Shown here piece by piece: positions 37,923 through 48,679 of a DNA stretch of 64,000 bases. The notes beneath the pieces are model-generated. The model searched no databases, was not told the DNA's origin, and saw only the letters and a program-made list of their open reading frames with translations. Location: the NCBI RefSeq assembly GCF_947500655.1, contig NZ_CANMSK010000019.1:19929-83928 (forward strand). Direction: 5' to 3'. Numbering within the stretch: position 1 is the first letter of the stretch; every line of letters begins with the position of its first letter. Both the position numbers and the translations under genes were made by a program. This stretch comes from an uncultured Psychrosphaera sp. (GTDB lineage: Bacteria; Pseudomonadota; Gammaproteobacteria; Enterobacterales; Alteromonadaceae).

Positions 37923-37932
37923 TTGTCGACAA
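37923..37932. promoter_or_regulatory. Probable PrpR operator 2
   Basis: A second identical TTGTCGACAA, 52 bp (about five helical turns) upstream of operator 1, so both would face the same side of the DNA. Confidence 0.72.
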
Positions 37933-38121
37933 AAAAGCTATTTATACCTATTATAGGTATTTAATGGCAAAAAAGTGCACATTGTTCACAACCTGTGTAT
38001 AAGTTGACATCGATTAATTAGCACCCTGTTAATTAAAATGTATAAATACATAAACTATTGTTTTAAAAGGATTTAAAAATAAGTTTAAGTGCTTTTTTTT
38101 AAAATTAGTTTGCTCTAGACT

Positions 38122-38228
38122 AGCTCCATCAGTCGCATTACACATTTAATGTCGGCTTACCGCTTAAGCGCACGGCTCCTCAACGAGCCATTCTGTAGCC
38201 CAGACTAAATTGTCCTGGGCTTTTTTTT
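38122..38228 (+). ncRNA. Candidate small RNA ending in an orphan terminator
   Basis: A strong plus-strand terminator (AGCCCAG/CTGGGCT stem at 38197-38221, then eight T) has no plus-strand gene for 7 kb upstream, so something short must be transcribed toward it. Upstream are a GGCTC/GAGCC hairpin (38174-38189) and the palindrome GCTTAAGC. A possible -10 (TAGACT, 38116-38121) would start a transcript of about 100 nt. No known family is recognised, and the 5' end and function are uncertain. Confidence 0.45.
38197..38228 (+). terminator. Orphan rho-independent terminator
   Basis: A 7-bp GC-rich stem with an 11-nt loop followed by T8 on the plus strand. No T-run exists on the minus strand. Confidence 0.88.
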
Positions 38229-38299
38229 GCCTAAAATATAGCAGTGTATTCAAGTTATGCACATTCAGCGTATTTCTATTACTAAATCTAAGGCATAAA

Positions 38300-38327
38300 A
38301 AAAACCCGCTAAACATAGCGGGTTTTA
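38300..38327 (-). terminator. Terminator of the TonB-dependent receptor gene
   Basis: AAAACCCGCTA/TAGCGGGTTTT stem with an AACA loop, preceded by an A-run (T-run on minus). It lies 45 bases beyond the receptor stop and may act in both directions. Confidence 0.88.
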
Positions 38328-38371
38328 TTTAAAAAGCTTTTTAAGTTAGCCTAACTTATACAAGGTTAGAT

Positions 38372-40636
38372 TTAAAAGAATGTCTTCTTAAATTCAACAC
38401 CCCAAATAGCCGGTTCGTTGACAACACCAGTATTGTTATTGAAATCAATACCCGCTTTTAAGTTATCTTCATCAGTAATGTTACGTCCAAACAACGCAAC
38501 TTCATAATCCATATCATAGTTTACATAACCAATACGTAAGCCTAATTCAAATTGGCCGTCAGTTACGTATTCTTCAGTTTGATAAATAAATAAACTTGTT
38601 TCACCTTGATAAGCATAATCTGAATAAACAAACATCTCACCACTATCACCAATTGGCAGAGCATAACGCCCTGTTAGTGTGAAGATAGTTTCAGGCGCAT
38701 TAGGGAATGGATTACCATCAACATAAGCAGATGTACCATCAGCACTTAATGGATCAGTTGGTGTACATTGACCAGAACCACAAATACCAATCAATAAGTC
38801 TTTATCTTGTAATTCAGTTTTGTTATATGAAAAACCAGCCGTAACTAAGAAATCTTCCGTTACACGTATTTCTGAATCTAATTCAAAACCAGTGCCAACA
38901 CCTTTTCCAGCATTTGTTAAACCAATACTATTTCCATTACCACCAACGGCAGTTAATTGAATATCATCTATTGTGTAGTGGAAAACGGCACCATTTAAAC
39001 GAACCGTATTGTTGAATAAGTCCGACTTAAAACCGGCTTCATAAGACATGATAGTTTCAGATTCAGCGACTGAAGGCGTTCCAAAAAATGCAACATCACG
39101 TCCTTGAATAGATTGAGCACGGAAACCATTTGATACTCGTGCATACAAAGACATATCTGCATCTAATTTATGGTTAGCCATTAATTCCCAACTAACTTGA
39201 TTATCTGACAAGTCGATTGGCGTTACGTCAGCATCAAAGCCAGAAGAGTAACCCGTTAAGCCTTTTTCATCCTCGGTATAACGTAAACCAGCTACAATTG
39301 TTGTCATATCTGTTACATCATAGGTTCCTTGACCAAATACAGCCCAAGTTGTATTTGTTTGGTTTACCGTAGAAGTTGGTATAAAGAACGGACTAGTCGC
39401 AACCTCTAGTTCAGAATCAAAGTAGAATACCCCAGTTTGCCAAGAATAATTATTATCACCGTTAGACGATAAGCGAATTTCCTGAGTGAATTGATCTACG
39501 TCTGCTGCATCTTGAGTGTTTGAAGTGAATGGAATATAGCCTGGTCCTGAATCCCCAGGAACAAAACATGAGTCCCATAAAACTGAATCATCACAACCAT
39601 TACCACCGTCAATATCGCCTAAGCTATAACCTTTAGCTGACTCGCTTGCAGTAATAGAGGTTAATGTAAAATCACCAAAATCGTAATTCGCCGTTAAGCT
39701 CCAACCATCGCTGTCAAAAGATTGCGGATTATTATCACCAGAAGCATCAACACCTTCGTCAAACCAAACTGTGTCACGGTCATAATTTTCATTTAATTCA
39801 TTACTACCAGTGGTTAAGATATTTGCGCGAAAAACTGAAGATGTACCTTCAAGTGAACGCGAGTGGACATTGAATAACATATCCAATTCATTAGTTGGTT
39901 TATAAGCTAATTGTAAACGGAATGCTTGGTCTTTGTGTCCGCCTAATGCATTATCTTCACCTGTGTATCCATTATCAATCCAATCATCTTTAGATTGGCT
40001 TAATACTGAAAGACGCGCAGATAGTTCATCAGTTAAACCACCACCCACAGCGCCTTCTAAATTTACCAGACCGTATGTGCCAACTCCCGCTTTAACATAA
40101 GCTTCAAAATCATCTGTTGGTTTGCGACTGGTAAATTTAATAACACCAGCTGTAGTATTACGACCAAATAACGAACCTTGAGGTCCACGAATTATTTCAA
40201 CTTGGTCCATATCAAATAGTGGGAAACTCTTAAGAACCACATTTTCCATTACCACTTCATCCATGATAATTGACACAGGTTGAGAAGCCGCTAAATCAAA
40301 GTCTGTATTACCTAAACCACGCATGTAAAAACGAGGGGCTGCACGACCGTTTGATGATTCTGCATAAAGGCCTGGTACACGTGTAGCTAGTGCTAAAATA
40401 TCATCACCACCAGCAAGAATATTTTCAAATTTTTCGCCCGATAATGTAGCAATTGAAAGTGGAACGTCTTGAATAGACTGTGTTCTTTTTAATGCAGTTA
40501 CTGTAATTTTTTCTAATTTTGAATCATCTTTTTTTTCAACAACGTCTTCTGCTGCAAAAGTGGCGAATGAAGTGAACAATGCAGCTTGAATACTTAGAGC
40601 TATGGCTGCTTTTTTCATGATTTTTGTGGTTTTCAT
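38372..40636 (-). CDS. TonB-dependent outer-membrane receptor
   Basis: A 754-residue receptor with a signal peptide (about 1-28), TonB box region KITVTALKRTQSIQDVPLS (about 43-61), plug domain with MRGLGNTDFDLA and DMDQVEIIRGPQGSLFGRNTTAGVI, and a C-terminal beta-barrel ending in Phe-Phe. It is of the type common in Alteromonadales and sphingomonads for plant or algal compounds, sugars or siderophore-like ligands; the substrate cannot be read from sequence. GGGAA precedes the start. An inverted repeat TTTTTAACC/GGTTAAAAA (40680-40709) lies about 45-75 bp upstream. It has no neighbouring transport genes, only the prp cluster downstream and trxB divergent. Confidence 0.92.
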   Translation of the reverse strand: MKTTKIMKKAAIALSIQAALFTSFATFAAEDVVEKKDDSKLEKITVTALKRTQSIQDVPLSIATLSGEKFENILAGGDDILALATRVPGLYAESSNGRAAPRFYMRGLGNTDFDLAASQPVSIIMDEVVMENVVLKSFPLFDMDQVEIIRGPQGSLFGRNTTAGVIKFTSRKPTDDFEAYVKAGVGTYGLVNLEGAVGGGLTDELSARLSVLSQSKDDWIDNGYTGEDNALGGHKDQAFRLQLAYKPTNELDMLFNVHSRSLEGTSSVFRANILTTGSNELNENYDRDTVWFDEGVDASGDNNPQSFDSDGWSLTANYDFGDFTLTSITASESAKGYSLGDIDGGNGCDDSVLWDSCFVPGDSGPGYIPFTSNTQDAADVDQFTQEIRLSSNGDNNYSWQTGVFYFDSELEVATSPFFIPTSTVNQTNTTWAVFGQGTYDVTDMTTIVAGLRYTEDEKGLTGYSSGFDADVTPIDLSDNQVSWELMANHKLDADMSLYARVSNGFRAQSIQGRDVAFFGTPSVAESETIMSYEAGFKSDLFNNTVRLNGAVFHYTIDDIQLTAVGGNGNSIGLTNAGKGVGTGFELDSEIRVTEDFLVTAGFSYNKTELQDKDLLIGICGSGQCTPTDPLSADGTSAYVDGNPFPNAPETIFTLTGRYALPIGDSGEMFVYSDYAYQGETSLFIYQTEEYVTDGQFELGLRIGYVNYDMDYEVALFGRNITDEDNLKAGIDFNNNTGVVNEPAIWGVEFKKTFF

Positions 40637-41964
<1,328 letters not shown>

Positions 41965-41972
41965 ATAAGTTT

Positions 41973-41996
41973 GAGGGGATCATTCCCCTCTTTCTT
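41973..41996 (+). terminator. Hairpin after trxB
   Basis: GAGGGG/CCCCTC stem with an ATCATT loop followed by TTTCTT, 9 bases after the trxB stop. The T-run is imperfect, so termination is probably partial and aat may still receive read-through. Confidence 0.65.
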
Positions 41997-42009
41997 GATA
42001 TTACATCAA

Positions 42010-42774
42010 TTGAACAAAACTCTTCATTACCTATCGGATGACCTTAACTGGTTTCCCTCCCCCTCTAGCGCTCTTGATGATCCAGCTGGCTTGTTAGCCA
42101 TAGGCGGTGATTTAAATCCCAAGCGTGTTTTTTCAGGTTATCAACAAGGTATTTTCCCTTGGTTCTCAGAAGGCGAACCAATAATGTGGTGGAGTCCAGA
42201 TCCTAGAGCTGTTATTAACATTAACGATGTTAAAATTAATAAGTCACTAAAAAAGTTTCTACGCAAATGTGATTATAGTGTCAGTATTAATACTCAATTT
42301 AACCAAGTTATCTCCAATTGCTCGAAACCAAGGCCTAATTCAGAAGGTACTTGGATAATGCCTGAAATGATAAAGTGCTATAACCAATTGCATGCAGCAG
42401 GTAATGCTCATTCCATTGAAATCTGGCAGATTGGAGAGTCTGGTAAAAATTTAGTGGGTGGTTTGTATGGCGTTTTAGTTGGAAATTGTTTTTGTGGTGA
42501 GTCTATGTTTTCCTTACAGCCTAATGCATCAAAGTTAGCATTAATATGTTTAGCTGATCTATTAAAGAGCCCTCAAGCTGAAGATCATAGCGAAGCGTTT
42601 ATCGACTGCCAATTGCCCAACCCTTATCTTATGAGCATGGGCGCAACATTAATATCTAGAGAGATATATTTAGACCGATTAGCCAAAAGCCAAAATAAAA
42701 CTTTACCATTATCGGTTTTTTCGTCTAAATTTATACAATGGCAGAATATTTTAGAAGCTTATGACAACCGTTAA
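42010..42774 (+). CDS. aat: Leucyl/phenylalanyl-tRNA--protein transferase
   Basis: An N-end-rule enzyme that adds Leu or Phe to N-terminal Arg/Lys of proteins, marking them for ClpS/ClpAP. The domain is clear: WFPSPSSALDDPAGLLAIGGDL, GIFPWFSEGEPIMWWSPDPRAV, later GGLYGVLVGNCFCGESMF. No ATG fits the 5' end. I choose TTG 42010 (about 254 residues, LNKTLHYLSDDLNWFPSP), which matches where family members begin. A TTG at 41971 would lie in the trxB terminator hairpin. It overlaps bpt by 14 bp. clpA and clpS, its downstream partners, lie about 1.2 kb away. Confidence 0.92.
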   Translation: MNKTLHYLSDDLNWFPSPSSALDDPAGLLAIGGDLNPKRVFSGYQQGIFPWFSEGEPIMWWSPDPRAVININDVKINKSLKKFLRKCDYSVSINTQFNQVISNCSKPRPNSEGTWIMPEMIKCYNQLHAAGNAHSIEIWQIGESGKNLVGGLYGVLVGNCFCGESMFSLQPNASKLALICLADLLKSPQAEDHSEAFIDCQLPNPYLMSMGATLISREIYLDRLAKSQNKTLPLSVFSSKFIQWQNILEAYDNR

Positions 42775-43456
42775 ATTTGGTTTATCCACAACGTTTAACT
42801 GTGGCTACCTAGCAGATAAACAAGAACAACTACTGATTTACATTGATGAAAAATCCTTGTCTCCGGTTATTTATTCTGCGTTACAAAGCAAAGGTTTTAG
42901 GCGCTCAGAAAGCCATGTGTATAGACCTCATTGTGAAAATTGTAATGCTTGCCAATCAATACGATTACCCGTTCATAATTTTAAAATTAAAAGTAGTCAA
43001 AAAAGAGTTTTAAACAAAGCTCGTGACTTTTCGGTAAACTTATCCAATACGGTATCTGACAAATATTATCCACTATTTGAGAAGTATATTAATACTAAAC
43101 ATCTAGATGGAGTTATGTACCCTGCTAATCAGGCTCAATTAGACAGTTTTGTAAAATGTGATTGGATGGATAAAGTGTTTATCGAATTACGTGATCAAGA
43201 CAAACTTATTGCAGTGGCAATTTGTGATGTAACGCCAGATAGTTTATCCGCTGTATACACTTTTTATGACCCTGATTATTTCAAATACTCTTTAGGGACA
43301 TTAATGATCTTACAACAGATCAATATTACTAAGCAGTTAGACAAAAAATGGCTTTACTTAGGATACTATATTGAAGACTGTGAAAAGATGAATTATAAAA
43401 CTCGTTTTTTACCCTATCAGGTTCGTCGTAATGACATTTGGTTTGAAGTAGATTGA
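42761..43456 (+). CDS. bpt: Aspartate/glutamate leucyltransferase Bpt
   Basis: A 231-residue ATE1-like aminoacyl-tRNA-protein transferase that puts Leu on N-terminal Asp/Glu. The N-terminal cysteine cluster is intact: FNCGYLADKQEQL and HCENCNACQSIRLPV. The C-terminal GNAT-like half has YTFYDPDYFKYSLG, GYYIEDCEKMNYK and the final LPYQVRRNDIWFE. It overlaps aat by 14 bp, consistent with coupled expression of the two N-end-rule enzymes. Family names in older annotation include ate and arginyltransferase. Confidence 0.94.
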   Translation: MTTVKFGLSTTFNCGYLADKQEQLLIYIDEKSLSPVIYSALQSKGFRRSESHVYRPHCENCNACQSIRLPVHNFKIKSSQKRVLNKARDFSVNLSNTVSDKYYPLFEKYINTKHLDGVMYPANQAQLDSFVKCDWMDKVFIELRDQDKLIAVAICDVTPDSLSAVYTFYDPDYFKYSLGTLMILQQINITKQLDKKWLYLGYYIEDCEKMNYKTRFLPYQVRRNDIWFEVD

Positions 43457-43593
43457 TTTTTTTATCATATTTCTGTACTTTACTGGTCGAGTAACACCCT
43501 AATATTGAAAATTCCACATTTATTCTACGAATAAAATAGCAATTACAGGCTAATTACTATTTATTTCCAGTATTGGCTTTACTTATCGACTAA

Positions 43594-43875
<282 letters not shown>

Positions 43876-43910
43876 TTTTATTAACTTATAGTGCGATTCG
43901 TAAATACTTA

Positions 43911-43942
43911 TAAAAAAACCGAGAATATTCTCGGTTTTTTTA
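43911..43942. terminator. Bidirectional terminator between infA and clpA
   Basis: AAAAAACCGAGAA/TTCTCGGTTTTTT, a long perfect stem between convergent genes with T-runs in both directions. Confidence 0.93.
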
Positions 43943-43985
43943 TATCTGCAATTTATATCAGCAGAGACTCAAACTTTTACTTTGA

Positions 43986-46241
43986 TTAAGCGGTTACCGC
44001 CTCTTTAGATTCATAACTTAAACTAAGTTCATCTTTTTTAACGCCTACTTTTACCACGCCACCTGATGCTAATGCACCAAACAATACTTCATTAGCTAAA
44101 GGCTTACGTAGTTTATCTTGAATTAAACGAGCCATTGGACGTGCGCCCATCGCTTTATCATAGCCTTTTTTACCTAACCATTTCATTGCGGCATCTGAAA
44201 CTTCCAGCTCAACTTGTTTTTTATCAAGTTGTGATTGAAGTTCAACAATAAATTTATCAACAACTTGTAAAATTGTTTCTTCATTTAAATGATTAAACCA
44301 AACAATCTCATCAAGTCTATTTCTAAATTCTGGAGCAAAGGTACGTTTAATTTCTTCCATTGCATCTGAACTATTATCTTGATGCGTAAAGCCAATTGAT
44401 TTTTTAGAGACTTCAATTACGCCAGCATTGGTTGTCATTACTAAAATAACATTTCTAAAATCAGCCTTTCTACCGTTATTGTCTGTTAATGTACCGTGAT
44501 CCATTACTTGTAATAAAAGATTGAATACATCTGGATGTGCTTTTTCTATTTCATCTAATAACACAACACTATGTGGATGTTTCATCACCGCATCCGTTAA
44601 CTGACCACCCTGTTCAAAACCAACATAACCAGGAGGTGAACCAATTAAACGACTCACTGCATGACGTTCCATATATTCAGACATATCAAAACGCAATAAT
44701 TCAATACCAAGAACTTTAGACAACTGTTTAGTTACTTCTGTTTTACCAACCCCTGTTGGACCAGCAAATAAGAAACTACCAATAGGTTTACCTTCAGCGC
44801 CAAGCCCTGAACGTGATAAGCGTATTGCAGCGGTTAACGCATCAATAGCTTCATCTTGTCCGAATACAGCTAATTTAAGGTTACGGTCAACATTACGTAA
44901 AACATCTTTATCAGACTGTGAAACTGACTTTTCTGGAATACGTGCAATTTTGGCAACAATTTGTTCAATAATGCCAACATTAATTTGTTTTTTGCGCTTT
45001 GATTTAGCCAACACTTTTTGATTCGCACCAGCTTCATCAATAATGTCGATCGCTTTATCCGGTAGATGACGATCGTTAATATATCTGTCTGACAATTCCG
45101 CGGCAGCTCTTAATGCAGAATTTGTATATTTAACACCATGATGTTGTTCATAACGTTCTTTTAAACCAATTAATATTTTAGTTGTGTCGTCCACACTTGG
45201 TTCTTCCACATCAATTTTTTGGAAACGTCTAACCAGTGCTTTGTCTTTTTCAAAAATATTTCTAAATTCAGCATAGGTTGTTGATCCCATACAGCGTAAT
45301 TTACCTGTGGCTAAAAGAGGCTTAAGTAAATTAGACGCATCCATAACACCACCTGATGCCGCACCAGCACCAATTATTGTATGAATTTCATCAATAAATA
45401 AGATGGCATGCTCTTGAGCTTGTAATTGTTTTAATAAGGCTTTTAGACGCTTTTCAAAATCACCACGGTATTTAGTACCAGCAAGTAAGCTACCCATATC
45501 TAATGAATACACAGTCGCATTTTCAATAACTTCTGGAACGGTTCCATTTACTATTTTATAAGCTAATCCTTCAGCAATTGCTGTTTTACCAACGCCCGCT
45601 TCACCAATTAATAATGGGTTGTTTTTCTTACGACGACATAGAACTTGAATACAACGTTCTATCTCTTCCTCACGGCCTATAATAGGGTCGATGCCACCTT
45701 GGGTAGCTAATTCATTTAAATTAGTGCATAAACTATCCAAGCTGCTTTCCGCATCACCAGAACCATCTTCTGAGTCTAAACTTTCTCCATCTTCACCGTC
45801 TTCATTATGATCAAGCCCATGAGAAATATAATTAACTAAGTCTAATCGACTAATATCAAAACTTTTTAATACATAGACAGCGTGAGACTCTTGCTCTGAG
45901 TAAATAGCTACTAATACATTGGCACCTGAAACTTCTTGCTTGCCAGATGACTGTACGTGAAATACAGCTCTTTGTAATACTCTTTGGAAACCAAGTGTCG
46001 GCTGAGTCTCTTTCTCATCAGACTCGTCTTCCGCTAAATAAGGCGTAGTTTGAGTTATAAACTCCACAAGTTCCGCTTTAATTTTATCAATATCTGCTGA
46101 GCATGCTAACAGTGCATCTTTAGCGTCAGAGTTATCTAACAATGCCATTAATAAATGCTCAAGAGTCATAAACTCATGGCGGTGTAACTTGGCATAATGA
46201 AATGCTTCATTCAAAGTAACTTCTAATTCTTTGTTTAACAT
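43986..46241 (-). CDS. clpA: ATP-dependent Clp protease ATP-binding subunit ClpA
   Basis: About 751 residues from ATG 46241; GAAGG is five bases upstream, and the GTG two codons earlier lies within that site. It has the N-domain with its duplicated helical repeat, which binds ClpS (LEVTLNEAFHYAKLHRHEFM), D1 with Walker A GEAGVGKT, a short acidic linker, D2 with GPTGVGKT, the ClpP-binding IGFTHQD loop, and MGARPMARLIQDKLRKPLA at the end. It unfolds substrates, including N-degron proteins produced by Aat/Bpt, for ClpP. It forms an operon with clpS, 44 bp upstream. Confidence 0.96.
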   Translation of the reverse strand: MLNKELEVTLNEAFHYAKLHRHEFMTLEHLLMALLDNSDAKDALLACSADIDKIKAELVEFITQTTPYLAEDESDEKETQPTLGFQRVLQRAVFHVQSSGKQEVSGANVLVAIYSEQESHAVYVLKSFDISRLDLVNYISHGLDHNEDGEDGESLDSEDGSGDAESSLDSLCTNLNELATQGGIDPIIGREEEIERCIQVLCRRKKNNPLLIGEAGVGKTAIAEGLAYKIVNGTVPEVIENATVYSLDMGSLLAGTKYRGDFEKRLKALLKQLQAQEHAILFIDEIHTIIGAGAASGGVMDASNLLKPLLATGKLRCMGSTTYAEFRNIFEKDKALVRRFQKIDVEEPSVDDTTKILIGLKERYEQHHGVKYTNSALRAAAELSDRYINDRHLPDKAIDIIDEAGANQKVLAKSKRKKQINVGIIEQIVAKIARIPEKSVSQSDKDVLRNVDRNLKLAVFGQDEAIDALTAAIRLSRSGLGAEGKPIGSFLFAGPTGVGKTEVTKQLSKVLGIELLRFDMSEYMERHAVSRLIGSPPGYVGFEQGGQLTDAVMKHPHSVVLLDEIEKAHPDVFNLLLQVMDHGTLTDNNGRKADFRNVILVMTTNAGVIEVSKKSIGFTHQDNSSDAMEEIKRTFAPEFRNRLDEIVWFNHLNEETILQVVDKFIVELQSQLDKKQVELEVSDAAMKWLGKKGYDKAMGARPMARLIQDKLRKPLANEVLFGALASGGVVKVGVKKDELSLSYESKEAVTA

Positions 46242-46285
46242 GGACACCTTCTTATTTATTCAAACGAATACTAAGCCTAGCTTAG

Positions 46286-46606
46286 TTATTCTTGTTCCAT
46301 TGTGCATAACAATGGATGCTGATTGGCGCGAGAAAATTGATTTACTTGTGCTACTTTTGTTTCTGCAACTTCCGCAGAATATGTACCAACAATGGCTTTC
46401 CCATCTTTGTGTACTTTAAACATTATATGGTTTGCACTTTCTAATGTTTTACCAAAGAACTTAATTAATACTGTCACTACAAAGTCCATGGGGGTGTAAT
46501 CATCATTATTCAAGATTACTTTATACATCGACGGTTTCTTTAATTTACTTTTAGCCGCTTCTTTTAATAAGCCTGTGCCGTTTTCACTATCGGTTATTTT
46601 TGCCAT
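46286..46606 (-). CDS. clpS: ATP-dependent Clp protease adaptor ClpS
   Basis: At 106 residues it has the standard ClpS length. The adaptor core is YKVILNNDDYTPMDFVVTVL, FKVHKDGKAIVGTYSAEVAE and ETKVAQVNQFSRANQHPLLC, including the Asn-Asp pair and His of the N-degron pocket. It delivers N-end-rule substrates to ClpA, encoded directly downstream. It is divergent from the cold-shock gene, as in E. coli and many gammaproteobacteria. Confidence 0.96.
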   Translation of the reverse strand: MAKITDSENGTGLLKEAAKSKLKKPSMYKVILNNDDYTPMDFVVTVLIKFFGKTLESANHIMFKVHKDGKAIVGTYSAEVAETKVAQVNQFSRANQHPLLCTMEQE

Positions 46607-46804
46607 ACACTCACAAATATTTTTGTTTTATTGTTAAGAGATTACTACCTTTATATAAATATATTAGCCAATTAACAAAACATTGTTGTTAAAACTTGAC
46701 TATTTGTATAAATTATCTACAGTATTTCATTGATCGCTTTAAATTTATACTAGAATAACAATTAACGACAATTGCTCAATATATTTAACATAGGAAGTAG
46801 AAGT

Positions 46805-47014
46805 ATGGCACTCGGAAAAGTTAAGTGGTTTAACAACGCAAAAGGTTTTGGTTTTATTAAAGAAGAAGGCAAAGAGGAAGATATCTTCGCTCATTTTTCA
46901 ACTATCACTATGGATGGTTATAAAACCTTAAAAGCTGGTCAAGATGTAGAATTTGATTTAACTGAAGGTCCAAAAGGCCTACACGCGATCAATATCAAAC
47001 TTGGCGAAAAATAA
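46805..47014 (+). CDS. cspD: Cold-shock domain protein, CspD-like
   Basis: A 69-residue cold-shock domain protein from ATG 46805, with AGGAAG six bases upstream; an in-frame ATG 33 bp earlier is not needed. RNP1 (KGFGFIKEEG) and RNP2 (DIFAHFSTI) are intact. Its position divergent from clpS-clpA and the KWFNNAKGFGFI start point to CspD, a stationary-phase single-stranded nucleic-acid-binding protein. Assignment among Csp paralogues rests on synteny. Confidence 0.9.
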   Translation: MALGKVKWFNNAKGFGFIKEEGKEEDIFAHFSTITMDGYKTLKAGQDVEFDLTEGPKGLHAINIKLGEK

Positions 47015-47039
47015 AAACAATAATAAAAATCAGAAAATA

Positions 47040-47075
47040 AAAGCACCCTAATTTATGGGTGCTATTTTATTCCTG
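47040..47075. terminator. Terminator between cspD and the PilZ gene
   Basis: AGCACCC/GGGTGCT stem with an 8-nt loop followed by ATTTTATT, between two convergent genes. Confidence 0.82.
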
Positions 47076-47083
47076 TAAATAAT

Positions 47084-47383
47084 TTAGAGATGTTCTATGA
47101 TCTCGAACCCCAATAAATACGTTCCACTATCTTCTTGAGAACAGCGCACCACAGTTGCAGAAGCTTTTAATGCTGGTAACTCCGGGCTAGCACCTTCTAA
47201 TTTACATATTACATTAGTACCAACTTCAATGGGTTCATCGGTTTCAACAGCCATTCCAGTTGCACTCAAATCACGGCATACCGCCGTTAATTTACGACCT
47301 GCGTCTGCATCCGCAATATCTATTTCTATATTAGTATTAACCATCATTCTAAAAAAATTTCGGTTGTCATTGTATCTAATCAT
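47084..47383 (-). CDS. PilZ-domain protein (c-di-GMP effector)
   Basis: A 99-residue stand-alone PilZ domain. Both c-di-GMP motifs are intact: RNFFR (RxxxR, about 8-12) and DLSATG (DxSxxG, about 38-43). The strands IEVGTNVICKLEG and YLLGFEIIE complete the barrel. It should bind cyclic-di-GMP and act by protein contact; the target is unknown. AAAGGCAG precedes the start. It stands alone, convergent to cspD. Confidence 0.92.
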   Translation of the reverse strand: MIRYNDNRNFFRMMVNTNIEIDIADADAGRKLTAVCRDLSATGMAVETDEPIEVGTNVICKLEGASPELPALKASATVVRCSQEDSGTYLLGFEIIEHL

Positions 47384-47824
47384 ACCGCTGCCTTTAATTT
47401 AAATTTCTGATAATTTTTATTACTATCACTTAAAATAACTTGATTATAACAACCAGTCATCCCCTTTCGAATCTTGGAACACATAACACTGGTAGAGTTA
47501 GAACTTAAATAACTACCTAATTTGATATGCTAATTTAAGCTTTCAGATTAAGAGAACCAAGATAAATCAACAATACCAAACTACTTTCCAATTTAATTAT
47601 CCACCTCCATGTAATTAAATTGAACTCATGGATACTGTAGAATAGTTACTCACTAATATACAAATTTTCAACATCATTGCTACACTTTAGTTCAAAATAA
47701 ATAGACAAATTTTAATGAAAAAAGAGTAAATAAAACTAAAAAACGATTAAATAGTTTGACATTACACTCATTAAAGATTGAAATTGGCGCAACAACTTTA
47801 CTAGTTACTTAGGGAATAGAACAA
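47384..47824. other. Gene-free stretch with an 11-bp inverted repeat
   Basis: No gene is seen in about 440 bp. CAATTTAATTA (47589-47599) and TAATTAAATTG (47612-47622) form a perfect dyad around the spacer TCCACCTCCATG. It lies about 200 bp before the outer-membrane protein gene and could be an operator or structured leader element. Confidence 0.5.
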
Positions 47825-48625
47825 ATGAAAAAGACAACTACAGCTCTAGCGCTTGCGTTAGCATCAACGAATGTGGCAGCTTTGCCACTAATCGACTTTT
47901 GGGTAGGCGGTTACTCTTGGAATACAGCTTATGAAGGTTCTGTGTCAGCAACATCTTCAGGCCAACCTATCGATTTATCATTGGATAACACGCTTCAATT
48001 GGAAGATTCTTACAACAATGTTATTTGGGCTGCTTTTGAGCATCCAGTACCTGTTTTGCCAAATATTCAAATAAAACAAACGTCTTTAGAAACCACAGGT
48101 ATGGGATCTTTTGATCAAAGTTTTACTTTTGGTGGCGAAACTTATAACCAAAATTTAACATTAGATTCAAATTTAAATTTGAATCATACAGACTTAACAC
48201 TTTATTGGGGATTACCACTTCCTATTGTTACCGTTGATTTTGGTTTGAACATTCGTCAATTTGATGGTGATCTAATGATAAACCAACTTGATAGTAACTC
48301 AAACGTAGTTAATAGTGGTTCCACTGCACTAGATGCTCCAATTCCAATGGCATTTGCACGTGTAGGCGGTTACTTACCATTTACAGGTTTGTCATTAATG
48401 GCTGAAGCTAATTATATTGGTTACGGTGAGACTAATCATATGGATTACCAAATCGTTGCTCGTTATACACTTCCTATCATCCCAGTTTTAGATGTAAATA
48501 TTGAAGCGGGTTACCGTTCGTTTCAGTTGAACATTGACCCAACTGATTTTGATGGTGATGAAGATGACTTAACAGCTGACATCGATATGTCTGGTGTTTT
48601 TGTAGGTCTATCTTTCCACCTATAA
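47825..48625 (+). CDS. TIGR04219-type outer-membrane beta-barrel protein
   Basis: A 266-residue protein with a signal peptide ending around ASTNVAAL and then a beta-barrel pattern of alternating hydrophobic strands to the very C-terminus (SGVFVGLSFHL, a typical outer-membrane end). The opening PLIDFWVGGYSWNTAYEGSV and the strand pair YWGLPLPIVTVDFGLNIRQFDG match the TIGR04219 family of Alteromonadales and Vibrionales. The function is unknown. GGGAATAG precedes the start, and a strong terminator follows. Monocistronic. Confidence 0.88.
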   Translation: MKKTTTALALALASTNVAALPLIDFWVGGYSWNTAYEGSVSATSSGQPIDLSLDNTLQLEDSYNNVIWAAFEHPVPVLPNIQIKQTSLETTGMGSFDQSFTFGGETYNQNLTLDSNLNLNHTDLTLYWGLPLPIVTVDFGLNIRQFDGDLMINQLDSNSNVVNSGSTALDAPIPMAFARVGGYLPFTGLSLMAEANYIGYGETNHMDYQIVARYTLPIIPVLDVNIEAGYRSFQLNIDPTDFDGDEDDLTADIDMSGVFVGLSFHL

Positions 48626-48679
48626 ACTCTTAATGTTAAGAGGGTGTAAGTTGTTTTATATTTAACGACTGAATACTCA

